The notes under the pieces were generated by a model. That model searched no databases. It was not told the DNA's origin and saw only the letters and a program-made list of their open reading frames with translations. Both the position numbers and the translations under genes were made by a program. Shown piece after piece: positions 1-7,491 of a stretch of DNA of 64,000 nucleotides. Source of the DNA: JAUXFS01 sp050329575 (GTDB lineage Bacteria > Pseudomonadota > Alphaproteobacteria > Rhodospirillales > Defluviicoccaceae); assembly GCA_050329575.1 (NCBI GenBank), contig JBHJOP010000009.1:62001-126000 (forward strand). The letters are read 5' to 3'. Numbering within the stretch: the stretch's first letter is position 1; the number at the start of each line of letters is the position of its first letter.

Positions 1-1
1 C

Positions 2-1000
2 GCCAGCAAGCGCTGGATTTGGGAGCAGTACGACCACATGGTGATGGCCGACACCGTCCAGCGACCGGGCGGCGACGCCGCCGTCGTCCGCGTCCACGGC
101 ACCGGCAAGGGACTTGCGCTCACCTGCGACTGCACGCCGCGATATTGCCTCGCCGATCCCGTGCAAGGGGGGCGACAGGCGGTGGCGGAAGCGTGGCGGA
201 ACCTCGTCGCAGTCGGTGCCCGTCCGCTGGCGATCACCGACTGCCTCAATTTCGGCAACCCGGAGAAGCCGGAGATCATGGGCCAGTTCGCCGGTTGCGT
301 TTCCGGGATGGCCGAGGCCTGTCGCGCGCTCGACTTCCCGGTCGTTTCCGGCAACGTCTCGTTTTACAACGAGACCAACGGGGTCGCGATCCCGCCGACG
401 CCGAGCGTCGGCGGCGTCGGCCTGATCGCCGACCTGGACCGGATGGCGTCGCTCGCGCTGGTCGAAGCCGGTCAGGTGCTGCTGCTGATCGGCGAACCGG
501 GGGGCGGCGGCGACGGCTGGCTCGGGCAGTCCTTGTTCCTGCGCGAGATCGCCCTGCGCGAGGACGGTTCACCCCCGCCGGTGGATCTCGACCACGAGCG
601 TCGTACCGGTCGGTTCGTCCTCAGCCAGATCGAGCAGGGACGGGTGCGGACCTGTCACGACGTGTCCGACGGAGGTCTGCTGGTCGCTGTCGCCGAGATG
701 GCGATCGCCGGCGGGGTCGGTGCCGCGATCGAAACGGGGCTGCGCGGCGGTGCGCGGCCGCCGCATGCGTGGCTGTTCGGGGAAGCGCAGGGGCGTTACG
801 TCGTTGCCGTCGATGGCGGCACGGCCGACGCGCTCGAACGGGAGGCCGTCACGGCCGGCGTTGGCGTCCGGCGGATCGGGGTCACCGGCGGCGACCGGTT
901 GATTGTCGACGGCGGCCGCGCCATATCGGTGCGAGAGTTGCAGGCCGTCCACGAAGGGTGGTTTCCCGCCTACATGGCGGCACCGTCCGCACACGGCTGA
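2..1000 (+). CDS. purL: Phosphoribosylformylglycinamidine synthase PurL, C-terminal part (5' end outside window)
   Basis: Catalytic subunit of FGAM synthase, converting FGAR to FGAM with ATP and glutamine-derived ammonia in cytoplasmic purine synthesis. The frame is open from the window edge, so 332 C-terminal residues of a protein usually near 730 are present. It opens with SKRWIWEQYDHMV, a typical PurL stretch. Further PurL hallmarks are LNFGNPEKPEIMGQF, SGNVSFYNET and the C-terminal AIRS-fold segment CHDVSDGGLLVAVAEMA. The small type of PurL works with separate PurS and PurQ, which would lie upstream. The bolA and grxD genes follow on the same strand, an order common in alphaproteobacteria. 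Identification is secure; only the start is missing. Confidence 0.97.
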   Translation, partial: ASKRWIWEQYDHMVMADTVQRPGGDAAVVRVHGTGKGLALTCDCTPRYCLADPVQGGRQAVAEAWRNLVAVGARPLAITDCLNFGNPEKPEIMGQFAGCVSGMAEACRALDFPVVSGNVSFYNETNGVAIPPTPSVGGVGLIADLDRMASLALVEAGQVLLLIGEPGGGGDGWLGQSLFLREIALREDGSPPPVDLDHERRTGRFVLSQIEQGRVRTCHDVSDGGLLVAVAEMAIAGGVGAAIETGLRGGARPPHAWLFGEAQGRYVVAVDGGTADALEREAVTAGVGVRRIGVTGGDRLIVDGGRAISVRELQAVHEGWFPAYMAAPSAHG

Positions 1001-1019
1001 CGGAACGGGAGACGCGATC

Positions 1020-1259
1020 GTGGCGATGGACGCCGGCGATATCGAACGCCTGATCCGGGAGGCGATCCCGGATGCGCGAGTGACGATCGAGGACTTGCGC
1101 GGCGACGGAGATCACTACGCGGCGCTGGTGATTTCGGAAACGTTCCGCGGCAAGACACGGGTCCAGCAGCATCAGTTGGTCTACGCCGCCTTGAAGGGCC
1201 GGATGGGCTCTCAGTTGCACGCACTGGCGCTGCAGACCGGCCTACCCGAGGATTCCTGA
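1020..1259 (+). CDS. BolA family protein (BolA2/IbaG type)
   Basis: Small BolA-fold protein of 79 residues, the usual size. The second half, FRGKTRVQQHQLVYAALKGR followed by LHALAL, matches the family core, with histidines that in BolA-glutaredoxin complexes can help bind a [2Fe-2S] cluster. I chose GTG at 1020 because GGGAG lies 8 bases upstream; ATG at 1026 is the alternative. It sits 19 bases after purL and 25 bases before the monothiol glutaredoxin gene, its established partner family, so a joint role in iron-sulfur trafficking or iron sensing is the reasonable inference. A second, different BolA is encoded at 11209-11481. Confidence 0.93.
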   Translation: MAMDAGDIERLIREAIPDARVTIEDLRGDGDHYAALVISETFRGKTRVQQHQLVYAALKGRMGSQLHALALQTGLPEDS

Positions 1260-1284
1260 ACGTCAAACCAGAGAGGACGCAGCG

Positions 1285-1620
1285 ATGAGCGAGAACCCGG
1301 TCTTTGCCCGCATTCGGCAAGAGATCGAAGATAACCCGGTGGTGCTGTTCATGAAGGGAACGCCGATGTTTCCGCAATGCGGGTTCTCCGCAGCGGTGGT
1401 GCAGGCACTCACCAACATCGGCGTCAAGTTCAAGGGGATCGACGTCCTCAGCGACCCGTCGCTGCGCGAGGGCATCAAGGAGTATACGAACTGGCCGACG
1501 ATACCCCAGCTCTACGTGAAGGGCGAGTTCGTCGGCGGTTGCGACATCGTCAGGGAGATGTACGGCAGCGGCGAGTTGCAGCAGATGCTTGAAGAGAAGG
1601 GCATCGAGTTCGCGGCCTGA
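1285..1620 (+). CDS. grxD: Monothiol glutaredoxin, Grx4/GrxD family
   Basis: CGFS-type monothiol glutaredoxin of 111 residues, full length for the family. The active site PQCGFS carries the single cysteine at about residue 32, preceded by the glutathione-binding KGTP segment; the later WPTIPQLYVKGEFVGGCDI is the standard TIPQ/GG(C/S)D glutathione site. Family members bind a glutathione-ligated [2Fe-2S] cluster as a homodimer or with BolA and pass clusters to target proteins. The bolA gene directly upstream supports that role. The ATG at 1285 is preceded by GAGAGGACG. The next gene downstream is convergent. Confidence 0.97.
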   Translation: MSENPVFARIRQEIEDNPVVLFMKGTPMFPQCGFSAAVVQALTNIGVKFKGIDVLSDPSLREGIKEYTNWPTIPQLYVKGEFVGGCDIVREMYGSGELQQMLEEKGIEFAA

Positions 1621-1689
1621 GGGGTGCGGCGCGGGGTCGGAACCGCCACTCGGCGATCGCCGACCGCCGCGTTGCGCAGGGCCGTCGCG

Positions 1690-2328
1690 TCATCGCTCCT
1701 GCTCGCGGCACTCGACGTCCGGTCTGCCGCTGATCAGGTGGACCCAGGTTTCGAGGAAGGAGGAAGCTGGGCACAGGGGTGGAGGCGCTGACGTTTGCGC
1801 ATCGTAGCGTGTTCCGAGCAGCAGCGAGAACAAGGCCAACCAGATCGCCATCACTCCGGCGAAGTAGAGAGGGCCCCTCGGATGGCGGGCGGCGCGCTCT
1901 CGGTAGCGGGGTGCGCCGTAGTCGTTGGCATCCAGTGTCCCGCGCCGTCTGTGATCGACGACCTCGCGGCTGAGATGGCGGGCCCATGGTGGGACAACCC
2001 GCCGCATCATGTAGGCGACGAACAGCTTCTCCAGTTGCTTCTCGTCCGGCTGCCGACCGAACCACCGTCGGTAGGCGAGGCGGAAGAAGTCGAACTCCTT
2101 GACCTGTAGCGCCTGCGCCGCGTCGATCACCGTCTGGCAATCCGCAAAGGCGGTTGCGAGAGCGTTCTCGATGTCCCTTCTCTTCACCGGATCTCGTGTC
2201 GGCATGTTCGAGTGCATCGTCTGGGGCCTGTCGTTCCGGCGCCGGCGCGCGACCATGACCTCGTAACGGTCCTCATCGCGGCGGGTTGCTCGGTCGAGCA
2301 GCCGTTGCACGGATGAGATGAAGGCCAT
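1690..2328 (-). CDS. Hypothetical protein with one C-terminal membrane segment
   Basis: I do not recognise a named family. From ATG at 2328 it has 212 residues (an in-frame start at 2373 is possible but unsupported). The N-terminal part is rich in arginine and aspartate. The middle, ALQVKEFDFFRLAYRRWFG then DEKQLEKLFVAYMM, looks like a compact helical domain. One hydrophobic segment around residues 153-176 (YFAGVMAIWLALFSLLLG) is followed by a short, likely periplasmic tail with two cysteines. It is the last of three same-strand genes behind the promoter region near 3170. Coding is supported by the sensible charge and hydrophobic pattern. Function unknown. Confidence 0.7.
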   Translation of the reverse strand: MAFISSVQRLLDRATRRDEDRYEVMVARRRRNDRPQTMHSNMPTRDPVKRRDIENALATAFADCQTVIDAAQALQVKEFDFFRLAYRRWFGRQPDEKQLEKLFVAYMMRRVVPPWARHLSREVVDHRRRGTLDANDYGAPRYRERAARHPRGPLYFAGVMAIWLALFSLLLGTRYDAQTSAPPPLCPASSFLETWVHLISGRPDVECREQER

Positions 2329-2481
2329 CAGTCTAACACGGCCAGGTGCTGGACCACTATTTTTGGGCGCCACCGTCGGGGTGGCTGATCACCGCGTGTC
2401 GTCGATCACAACTGTCGATACGGCGCCGATCGCTGCCAGGATCAACGGCCATGGTTCTGCGCTCCGGCGAGCGGACATGCA

Positions 2482-2793
2482 TCAGCCGAAGCCGTTCGCC
2501 ACGCGGTGCGCTTTCTCGAGAAAGAAAGTCGCCGCGGCGGCTTCGTCGGCGAAGCGGCGGATCCCTTCGCCGTCGGCACGGACGCGCCAGGGCAGCGGGT
2601 TGCCTTCGATCCGCCACAGGTCGGCTGCGTGCCGGCCGACGGCCGGGCCGATCCGGGCGGAGGCGATGGTGGGTCCGCGTTCGATCCAGACGTCGCAGAG
2701 CCGGCCGCAAACCCGCGGCGGCAATGTCCGGACGGCCGCGGCCCGCGGTCGCTCGGGATGAACGGGCTGATGTGGGACGGACTCGGATCGCAT
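2482..2793 (-). CDS. Hypothetical protein, 103 residues
   Basis: Unrecognised. The start is well supported: AGGAG (complement of 2802-2806) lies 8 bases before ATG at 2793. The protein is basic, proline-rich at the N-terminus, has two cysteines near residue 30 (RVCGRLCD), and ends in an alanine-rich helix (FADEAAAATFFLEKAHRVA). The piece LWRIEGNPLPWRVRADG resembles a small beta unit. No signal peptide or membrane segment is visible. It lies between the 53-residue gene upstream and the membrane protein downstream on the same strand, probably in one transcript. An overlapping longer frame starting at 2862 has no ribosome site. Confidence 0.6.
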   Translation of the reverse strand: MRSESVPHQPVHPERPRAAAVRTLPPRVCGRLCDVWIERGPTIASARIGPAVGRHAADLWRIEGNPLPWRVRADGEGIRRFADEAAAATFFLEKAHRVANGFG

Positions 2794-2871
2794 CGACCAC
2801 TCTCCTTTCCGGACGACCATGGGACGAATGGCCCGGGACCGGTCGCCGGGCCAAGGCCTCATCGGGCCTCG

Positions 2872-3033
2872 CTAGAAGTACACGGCGTCCGGTTCACGCT
2901 GTGCGATCCGCACCACCTCGTCGATATCGGCGTCGTCCAGGTCGGCGAGATCGTCGAGGGCGTCGACCCAGTCGTCGAGGCTCTCCCAACTGTGGCGATA
3001 CAGAACGCGGCTCATTGTTTGCAGGCTGGTCAT
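2872..3033 (-). CDS. Small acidic hypothetical protein, 53 residues
   Basis: A short gene. ATG at 3033 is preceded by AGAGGA at good spacing. The translation begins MTSLQTMSRVLYRHSWESLD and continues with a very acidic run (DDWVDALDDLADLDDADIDE) before ending in REPDAVYF. The spacing of acidic and leucine residues suggests one amphipathic helix. It is the first gene behind the candidate promoter at 3170-3198, with a leader of about 130 bases. No family recognised. Acidic proteins of this size can be adaptors or protein-binding antagonists, but nothing here shows that. Confidence 0.6.
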   Translation of the reverse strand: MTSLQTMSRVLYRHSWESLDDWVDALDDLADLDDADIDEVVRIAQREPDAVYF

Positions 3034-3474
3034 GTTCGGGTCCTCTTGGCAGGTTTGGTAGGAGGATTCGAAAAAAACAACCTTTACATGTATGTTTTTT
3101 AGCTAATCTCTCTTAAAGTGTCTCACAGGCTTATGCCCTTTGCAACGGGCTTCCCCCCATATGGGTTAGTCTATAGCAGGAACAAACACAGAACACAACA
3201 AAAAACTTAGAATTTTTTGGTGTGCCGGATCGACTCACCGCTACCTCCGGAGGTCCGTTGACGCGGTGCCGACCGGTCACGTCTGCACAACGAGCACGGC
3301 CGACGATCCTTCCGTCGCGGCGGCCTCGTCTTCAGAGGGAGGGGTCGTTCTCCTGGCGTCGATGCAGCAAGCGACCGGCGGCCGGCCGACACCGGCGGAC
3401 AACCCGGGCCGGTCGGGGGGATCTCGAGGTCTCGGCGATCCGTCGCGTCGTCGTTGACGAGGCCGCTACGAGCC
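3034..3474. other. Intergenic region, AT-rich half and GC-rich half
   Basis: 441 bases between the ABC exporter gene and the three-gene unit. 3040-3220 is AT-rich with A and T tracts and holds the candidate promoter. 3220-3474 returns to genome composition. Short open frames there have no ribosome sites or recognisable products. No tRNA, repeat or clear terminator seen. Confidence 0.6.
3170..3198 (-). promoter_or_regulatory. Candidate sigma-70 promoter with extended -10
   Basis: Reading the minus strand, TTGTGT (3193-3198) is followed by a 17-base spacer and TATAGA (3170-3175), with TG one base before the hexamer as in extended -10 promoters. The surrounding 3040-3220 segment is strikingly AT-rich for this genome. 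It would start transcription near 3163 and drive the three small minus-strand genes. By pattern only. Confidence 0.4.
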
Positions 3475-5331
3475 CTATTCCGCCGCGGTGGCGATGTCGT
3501 CCTCTCCGGCGTGGGCGAGAACCTCGCGGGCCTCGTCGGCCTGCTGCTGACGCCGCCACATGTCGGCGTAGCGGCCGCCCTCGGCGAGCAGGACGGCGTG
3601 CCGGCCGCGCTCGACGATGCGGCCCCGGTCGAGCACCAGGATTTCGTCGGCGTCGACCACGGTCGACAGCCGGTGGGCGATGATCAGCGTCGTCCGGCCG
3701 GCGGAGACCTCCCGCAGGCTGGCCTGGATTTCTTTTTCGGTATGGGTGTCGAGCGCCGAGGTCGCTTCGTCGAACAGCAGCACGCGCGGTGCCTTGAGGA
3801 TCGTCCGGGCGATGGCGACCCGCTGTTTCTCGCCTCCCGACAGCTTCAGGCCGCGCTCGCCGACGGTGCTGTCGTAGCCGTCGGGAAGCCCGGCGACGAA
3901 GTCGTGGATGCGGGCGAGCCGGGCGGCGTGCTCGACCTCGTCACGGTTCGCGCCCGGCTGGCCGTAGGCGATGTTGTAGAAGATCGTGTCGTTGAACAGC
4001 ACCGTATCCTGGGGGACGATGCCGATCACGGCGCGCAGCGAGTCCTGGGTCACCGCGCGGATGTCCTCGCCGTCGATGGTGATCCGCCCGGCGCTGACGT
4101 CATAGAAGCGATAAAGCAGACGCGAGATGGTGCTCTTTCCGGCCCCGCTCGCCCCGACGATCGCCACCGTTCGGCCCGCCGGTACCGTGAACGACACGTC
4201 GTCGAGCACCGGGTGGCGCGGATCGTAGGCAAACGACACGTGATCGAACACGATCTCGCCGCCGCCGACCGCCAGCGCCGGGGCATCGGGACGGTCGCCG
4301 ATCTCGGCCCGCTCGCCGAGCAACGCGAACATCGATTCCATGTCGACGAGCGAGCGTTTGATCTCGCGGTAGACGAAGCCCAGGAAGTTGAGCGGCAGGA
4401 ACAACTGCACGAGGTAGGCGTTGACGAGCACGAAATCGCCGACCGTCATCGTGCCCGCCGCGACGCCGCGGCCGGCCATCAGCATCAACGCGATCACCCC
4501 GATGCCGATGATCGCCCCCTGGCCGACGTTGAGCAGGCTGAGCGTCACCCGGCTCTTGACCGCCGCCGCCTCGTAGGCCTCCAGCGCCCGGTCGAAGCGG
4601 CGGGCCTCGTGGCCCTCGTTGCCGAAGTACTTGACGGTTTCGAAGTTCAACAGGCTGTCGATCGCCCTCGTGTGGGCCTCGTTGTCGGTCTCGTTCATGG
4701 CGCGGCGGAACTTGGTCCGCCATTCGGTGACGACCAGTGTCCACGCGACGTATCCACCGATGCAGACGAGCGTCACCAGCGCGTACCAGACGCCGAACAG
4801 CCACCACAGCACCCCGCAGACCAGGAGGATCTCGAGCAGTGTCGGCAGCACGTTGAACAGCATGAAGTTCAGCAGGAACTCGATGCCCTTGGTGCCGCGC
4901 TCGATGGCCCGGCTGACCGCCCCGGTGCGGCGGTCGAGATGAAAGCGGAGGCTGAGACGGTGCAGGTGCCGGAAGGTCTCGAGGCCGGCACGGCGGATGG
5001 CCCGCTGCGCCACCCGGGCGAACACGGCGTCGCGCAGTTCGCCGAACGCCTGCGCCAGCACGCGGGCGACGCCGTAGGCCACCACCAGCAGCACCGGAAC
5101 CGCGACGAGCTGTTCGGCGGAGCCCGGGGTCAGCACGTCGACCGCCAGCTTGTAGAAGATCGGCACCACGACGCTGACCGCCTTGGCCGCAACCAGCAAG
5201 CCGACGGCGGCGACGACCCGCATCCGCAGCCCGGGTTCGCCGGCGGGCCACAGGTAGGGCAGCAAGGTCGCGATGGTACGGAGATCGCCGCGCCGATCCG
5301 ATTCCGCTTCCGGCGGCCTGCGCCGTCTCAT
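3475..5331 (-). CDS. Atm1-type ABC exporter (fused permease and ATPase)
   Basis: Half-transporter of 618 residues that would act as an inner-membrane homodimer. Residues about 20-335 form the six-helix ABC exporter membrane domain. LRFHLDRRTGAVSRAIERG and LLNFETVKYFGNE are hallmarks of the Atm1/HMT1 group, which exports glutathione-linked sulfur or metal conjugates. The nucleotide-binding domain has Walker A GASGAGKST (about 393), Q-loop VPQDTVLF, signature LSGGEKQRVAIAR, Walker B VLLFDEATSAL and switch IIAHRLST. The esterase-like gene lies 103 bases upstream on the same strand. Group membership is secure; the exact substrate cannot be read from sequence. Confidence 0.95.
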   Translation of the reverse strand: MRRRRPPEAESDRRGDLRTIATLLPYLWPAGEPGLRMRVVAAVGLLVAAKAVSVVVPIFYKLAVDVLTPGSAEQLVAVPVLLVVAYGVARVLAQAFGELRDAVFARVAQRAIRRAGLETFRHLHRLSLRFHLDRRTGAVSRAIERGTKGIEFLLNFMLFNVLPTLLEILLVCGVLWWLFGVWYALVTLVCIGGYVAWTLVVTEWRTKFRRAMNETDNEAHTRAIDSLLNFETVKYFGNEGHEARRFDRALEAYEAAAVKSRVTLSLLNVGQGAIIGIGVIALMLMAGRGVAAGTMTVGDFVLVNAYLVQLFLPLNFLGFVYREIKRSLVDMESMFALLGERAEIGDRPDAPALAVGGGEIVFDHVSFAYDPRHPVLDDVSFTVPAGRTVAIVGASGAGKSTISRLLYRFYDVSAGRITIDGEDIRAVTQDSLRAVIGIVPQDTVLFNDTIFYNIAYGQPGANRDEVEHAARLARIHDFVAGLPDGYDSTVGERGLKLSGGEKQRVAIARTILKAPRVLLFDEATSALDTHTEKEIQASLREVSAGRTTLIIAHRLSTVVDADEILVLDRGRIVERGRHAVLLAEGGRYADMWRRQQQADEAREVLAHAGEDDIATAAE

Positions 5332-5434
5332 CCGAAATCCACGGTGTCGAAAGCGTCGAGGGCAGGCGCGATCATGTCGGCAATATAGGGCGTCGCCGCC
5401 GGGGCCGCCACGGCCGACGTCGGGACATCCCCCC

Positions 5435-6415
5435 CTACTCGACCAGCTCGAACATCAGCAGGTAGGTTCGCTGCAGCGGGCTCGCGTTGTCGTCCGAGAG
5501 CAGGTAGACCAGCGTTTCGCCGCCGGGACCGCGCCGGGCGGCGACCCCTTCCATGTTGTCGACGGTGAGCGATCCCTCGAGGCGCGCGATCTCTTCGCCG
5601 CGCAAAATCGCTCCCGGGACGATCGCCTCCTTCGCCAGCCGCCGCACGCGAACGCCGATCGGCGGGTAGCGCCGCTCGAGCACAACCACGTCGCCCCCGG
5701 GCAGCGTTGCCGCACCGGTCGGCTTGAACCCGCCACCGGTCGCATAGGTCAGCGGCGACCACTGACGTCCATCACCGATCCAGCCGACGACGCCGCCTTC
5801 CGTAAGCAGGCCTTCGGTCAGGACCAGAAACCGGCCGTCGGCGAGCAGGGTCAGCGCCTCGATCCCCTCGTTGCGGGGCGCGCGCGACAGATCCGACGGC
5901 GGGGGGATCGCCACCGGCGCGCCGCCGTCGTTCGGGTACAGCCACAACCGATGGACATGCTCGAAGGCGACGACCGTACCGCCGCTCGGGGCCTCGGAGA
6001 GCGCCTCCGCATCCCGCCACTTCCTGCCGATCAGCGGTCGGCCGTCGGCGCCCGCGAGCGCTTCGACGGTGGTTTCGGTGACCCCGGCGAGATCGCCATG
6101 GAGATCGTAGAGCAGCGTCCCCCGGAGCCAATGCCCGAGATCGCTGACCGCGACGAAGCGGCGGCCATCAGCGTCGACCAGCAACGCCGACAAGCCCGCG
6201 AAGCGAGGATCCTCGGACCTCAGCACCAGGCCCCCCCGATAGCGGAGGCGCCCGACCATCTTCTCGTCCGTGTCCGCCCAGTCGAGGGGCACCTTGCCTG
6301 CGGTGACGATGATCGGCGCGACACCGTCGGCGGTGGCGGCGCCCGGTGCGCCCCAGGCGACAACGAGCGACACCAACAGCGCGATGACGGCGATGCGCGG
6401 TTTGACGATCCTCAT
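5435..6415 (-). CDS. Secreted esterase-like/phytase-like protein
   Basis: 326 residues from ATG at 6415; a longer open frame upstream has no coding character. The N-terminus MRIVKPRIAVIALLVSLVVA then GAATADG is a clear signal peptide. The mature part matches the esterase-like-activity-of-phytase family: GLSALLVDADGRRFVAVSDLG, ESEALSEAP-like segment (DAEALSEAP), EGIEALTLLADGRFLVLTEG and DNMEGVA. Such proteins are predicted periplasmic six-bladed propellers; phytase activity is not established for most of them. It is divergent from the MOSC gene with 81 bases between. Confidence 0.85.
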   Translation of the reverse strand: MRIVKPRIAVIALLVSLVVAWGAPGAATADGVAPIIVTAGKVPLDWADTDEKMVGRLRYRGGLVLRSEDPRFAGLSALLVDADGRRFVAVSDLGHWLRGTLLYDLHGDLAGVTETTVEALAGADGRPLIGRKWRDAEALSEAPSGGTVVAFEHVHRLWLYPNDGGAPVAIPPPSDLSRAPRNEGIEALTLLADGRFLVLTEGLLTEGGVVGWIGDGRQWSPLTYATGGGFKPTGAATLPGGDVVVLERRYPPIGVRVRRLAKEAIVPGAILRGEEIARLEGSLTVDNMEGVAARRGPGGETLVYLLSDDNASPLQRTYLLMFELVE

Positions 6416-6496
6416 GGCGATGGCCGGGCGTGCCGTCCGCGGTTGGCGCCCGGTCGCCATTTGATCCCAACCACGGCACCCTCTAAGGTGCTGCTG

Positions 6497-6991
6497 GTGA
6501 CGAACGCAACGGTCGAGTGGATCTTCGTGGCGGCCGCCGGCGGCGCGGCCATGCAGAGCGTCGACCGCGTCGAGGCGATCGCCGGACGCGGCCTGAAGGG
6601 CGACCGCTACGGCGAGCGGCGGGGTTCGGGCACCGGCTGGGACGAGTGCCAGGTGACCTTGATCGAGGGCGAACATCTGGAGCGGATCGCCGCCGAGTCC
6701 GGCGTCCGGGTGCTGAACGGGGAGCATCGGCGCAACATCGTCAGCCGCGGCATCGTTCTCGAGCGGCTGCACGGCGCCCGGTTTCGGATCGGCACCGCGG
6801 TGCTCGCCTACGACCGGCCGCGGCCGCCCTGCGCCTACATCGCCTCGATCACCGAGCCCCTGATGACCCGGGCGCTCGGTGCGCGTGCCGGGATCTGCGC
6901 CCGGGTGCTTTGTGGCGGCATCATCCGCCGCGGCGATCCGATCGTCGTCATCGGCGCCGGCGAAGCAACGACCGCCGTGGACGCCGGTTGA
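6497..6991 (+). CDS. MOSC domain-containing protein (short)
   Basis: 164 residues, essentially a stand-alone MOSC domain. The hallmarks are RGLKGDRYGE near the N-terminus, CQVTLIEGEHLE, HRRNIVSRG and the conserved-cysteine motif RPRPPCAYI. MOSC proteins bind molybdenum cofactor or carry sulfur on that cysteine; stand-alone bacterial members such as YiiM and YuaD-like proteins act on N-hydroxylated compounds or are uncharacterised. The start is uncertain: GTG at 6497 has AAGG 8 bases upstream, and GTG at 6488 is in frame. A larger MOSC protein is encoded at 32116. Confidence 0.88.
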   Translation: MTNATVEWIFVAAAGGAAMQSVDRVEAIAGRGLKGDRYGERRGSGTGWDECQVTLIEGEHLERIAAESGVRVLNGEHRRNIVSRGIVLERLHGARFRIGTAVLAYDRPRPPCAYIASITEPLMTRALGARAGICARVLCGGIIRRGDPIVVIGAGEATTAVDAG

Positions 6992-7034
6992 GCAGCGGGG
7001 CCGGTCGGCCCACGGCGGGGTCGACCGACGACAC

Positions 7035-7349
7035 TCAGAGCTTGTCACGGGTCAGTGCGGCGACGTGATCGGGAGCGTCGTCGAACGCAACTCCGATTCG
7101 GTCGCCGTCCGCCCACGCGATGCGCCCCTTGAATGCACCGACACCCCGGATGTCCAGGGTCACCGGACGTCCCGCGACGAGCGTGCGTTCGACCAGGACG
7201 TGCACCCCCGAGATGGAGAAGTTGCTGATTCGGCAGTCGAGAACGTAGAGATCGAACGCGCTGTCCGAGCTCAACGTGCCCGACCACATCACCGGATACC
7301 GAGGGTGCTTGCGTTGCTCCCGCGGCGGCGTCCCGGGCGTTTCGGTCAT
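7035..7349 (-). CDS. PilZ domain protein
   Basis: 104 residues forming one PilZ domain. The cyclic-di-GMP-binding signature is present in order: RKHPRYPVMWSG (RxxxR box) and, about 25 residues on, ISNFSISGVHV, a variant of D/NxSxxG with Asn in the first position. The C-terminal strand GRIAWADGDRIGVAF is typical. Single-domain PilZ proteins relay c-di-GMP to motility, polysaccharide or other targets. ATG at 7349 was preferred over an in-frame GTG at 7364. No neighbour gives a target; it is convergent with the MOSC gene. Confidence 0.88.
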   Translation of the reverse strand: MTETPGTPPREQRKHPRYPVMWSGTLSSDSAFDLYVLDCRISNFSISGVHVLVERTLVAGRPVTLDIRGVGAFKGRIAWADGDRIGVAFDDAPDHVAALTRDKL

Positions 7350-7491
7350 GATCGTCGGTTCCACCCCATGGGGGACGTTATCCCGCGATTACCGGTCGAT
7401 TGTCCAGATCCGGAACGCGCAGACCGCGCTTCCACCGAGTGGCCGGATAAGCCACCCCGCGGCATCGCCCCGGCGCTACCGAGAGGCGCCG

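Noticed and set aside
3454..5388. 644-residue open frame on the plus strand opposite the ABC exporter
   Set aside because: Its complement is a clear full-length exporter; the plus frame is low-complexity (Asp/Arg/His-rich) as expected from high GC at third codon positions.
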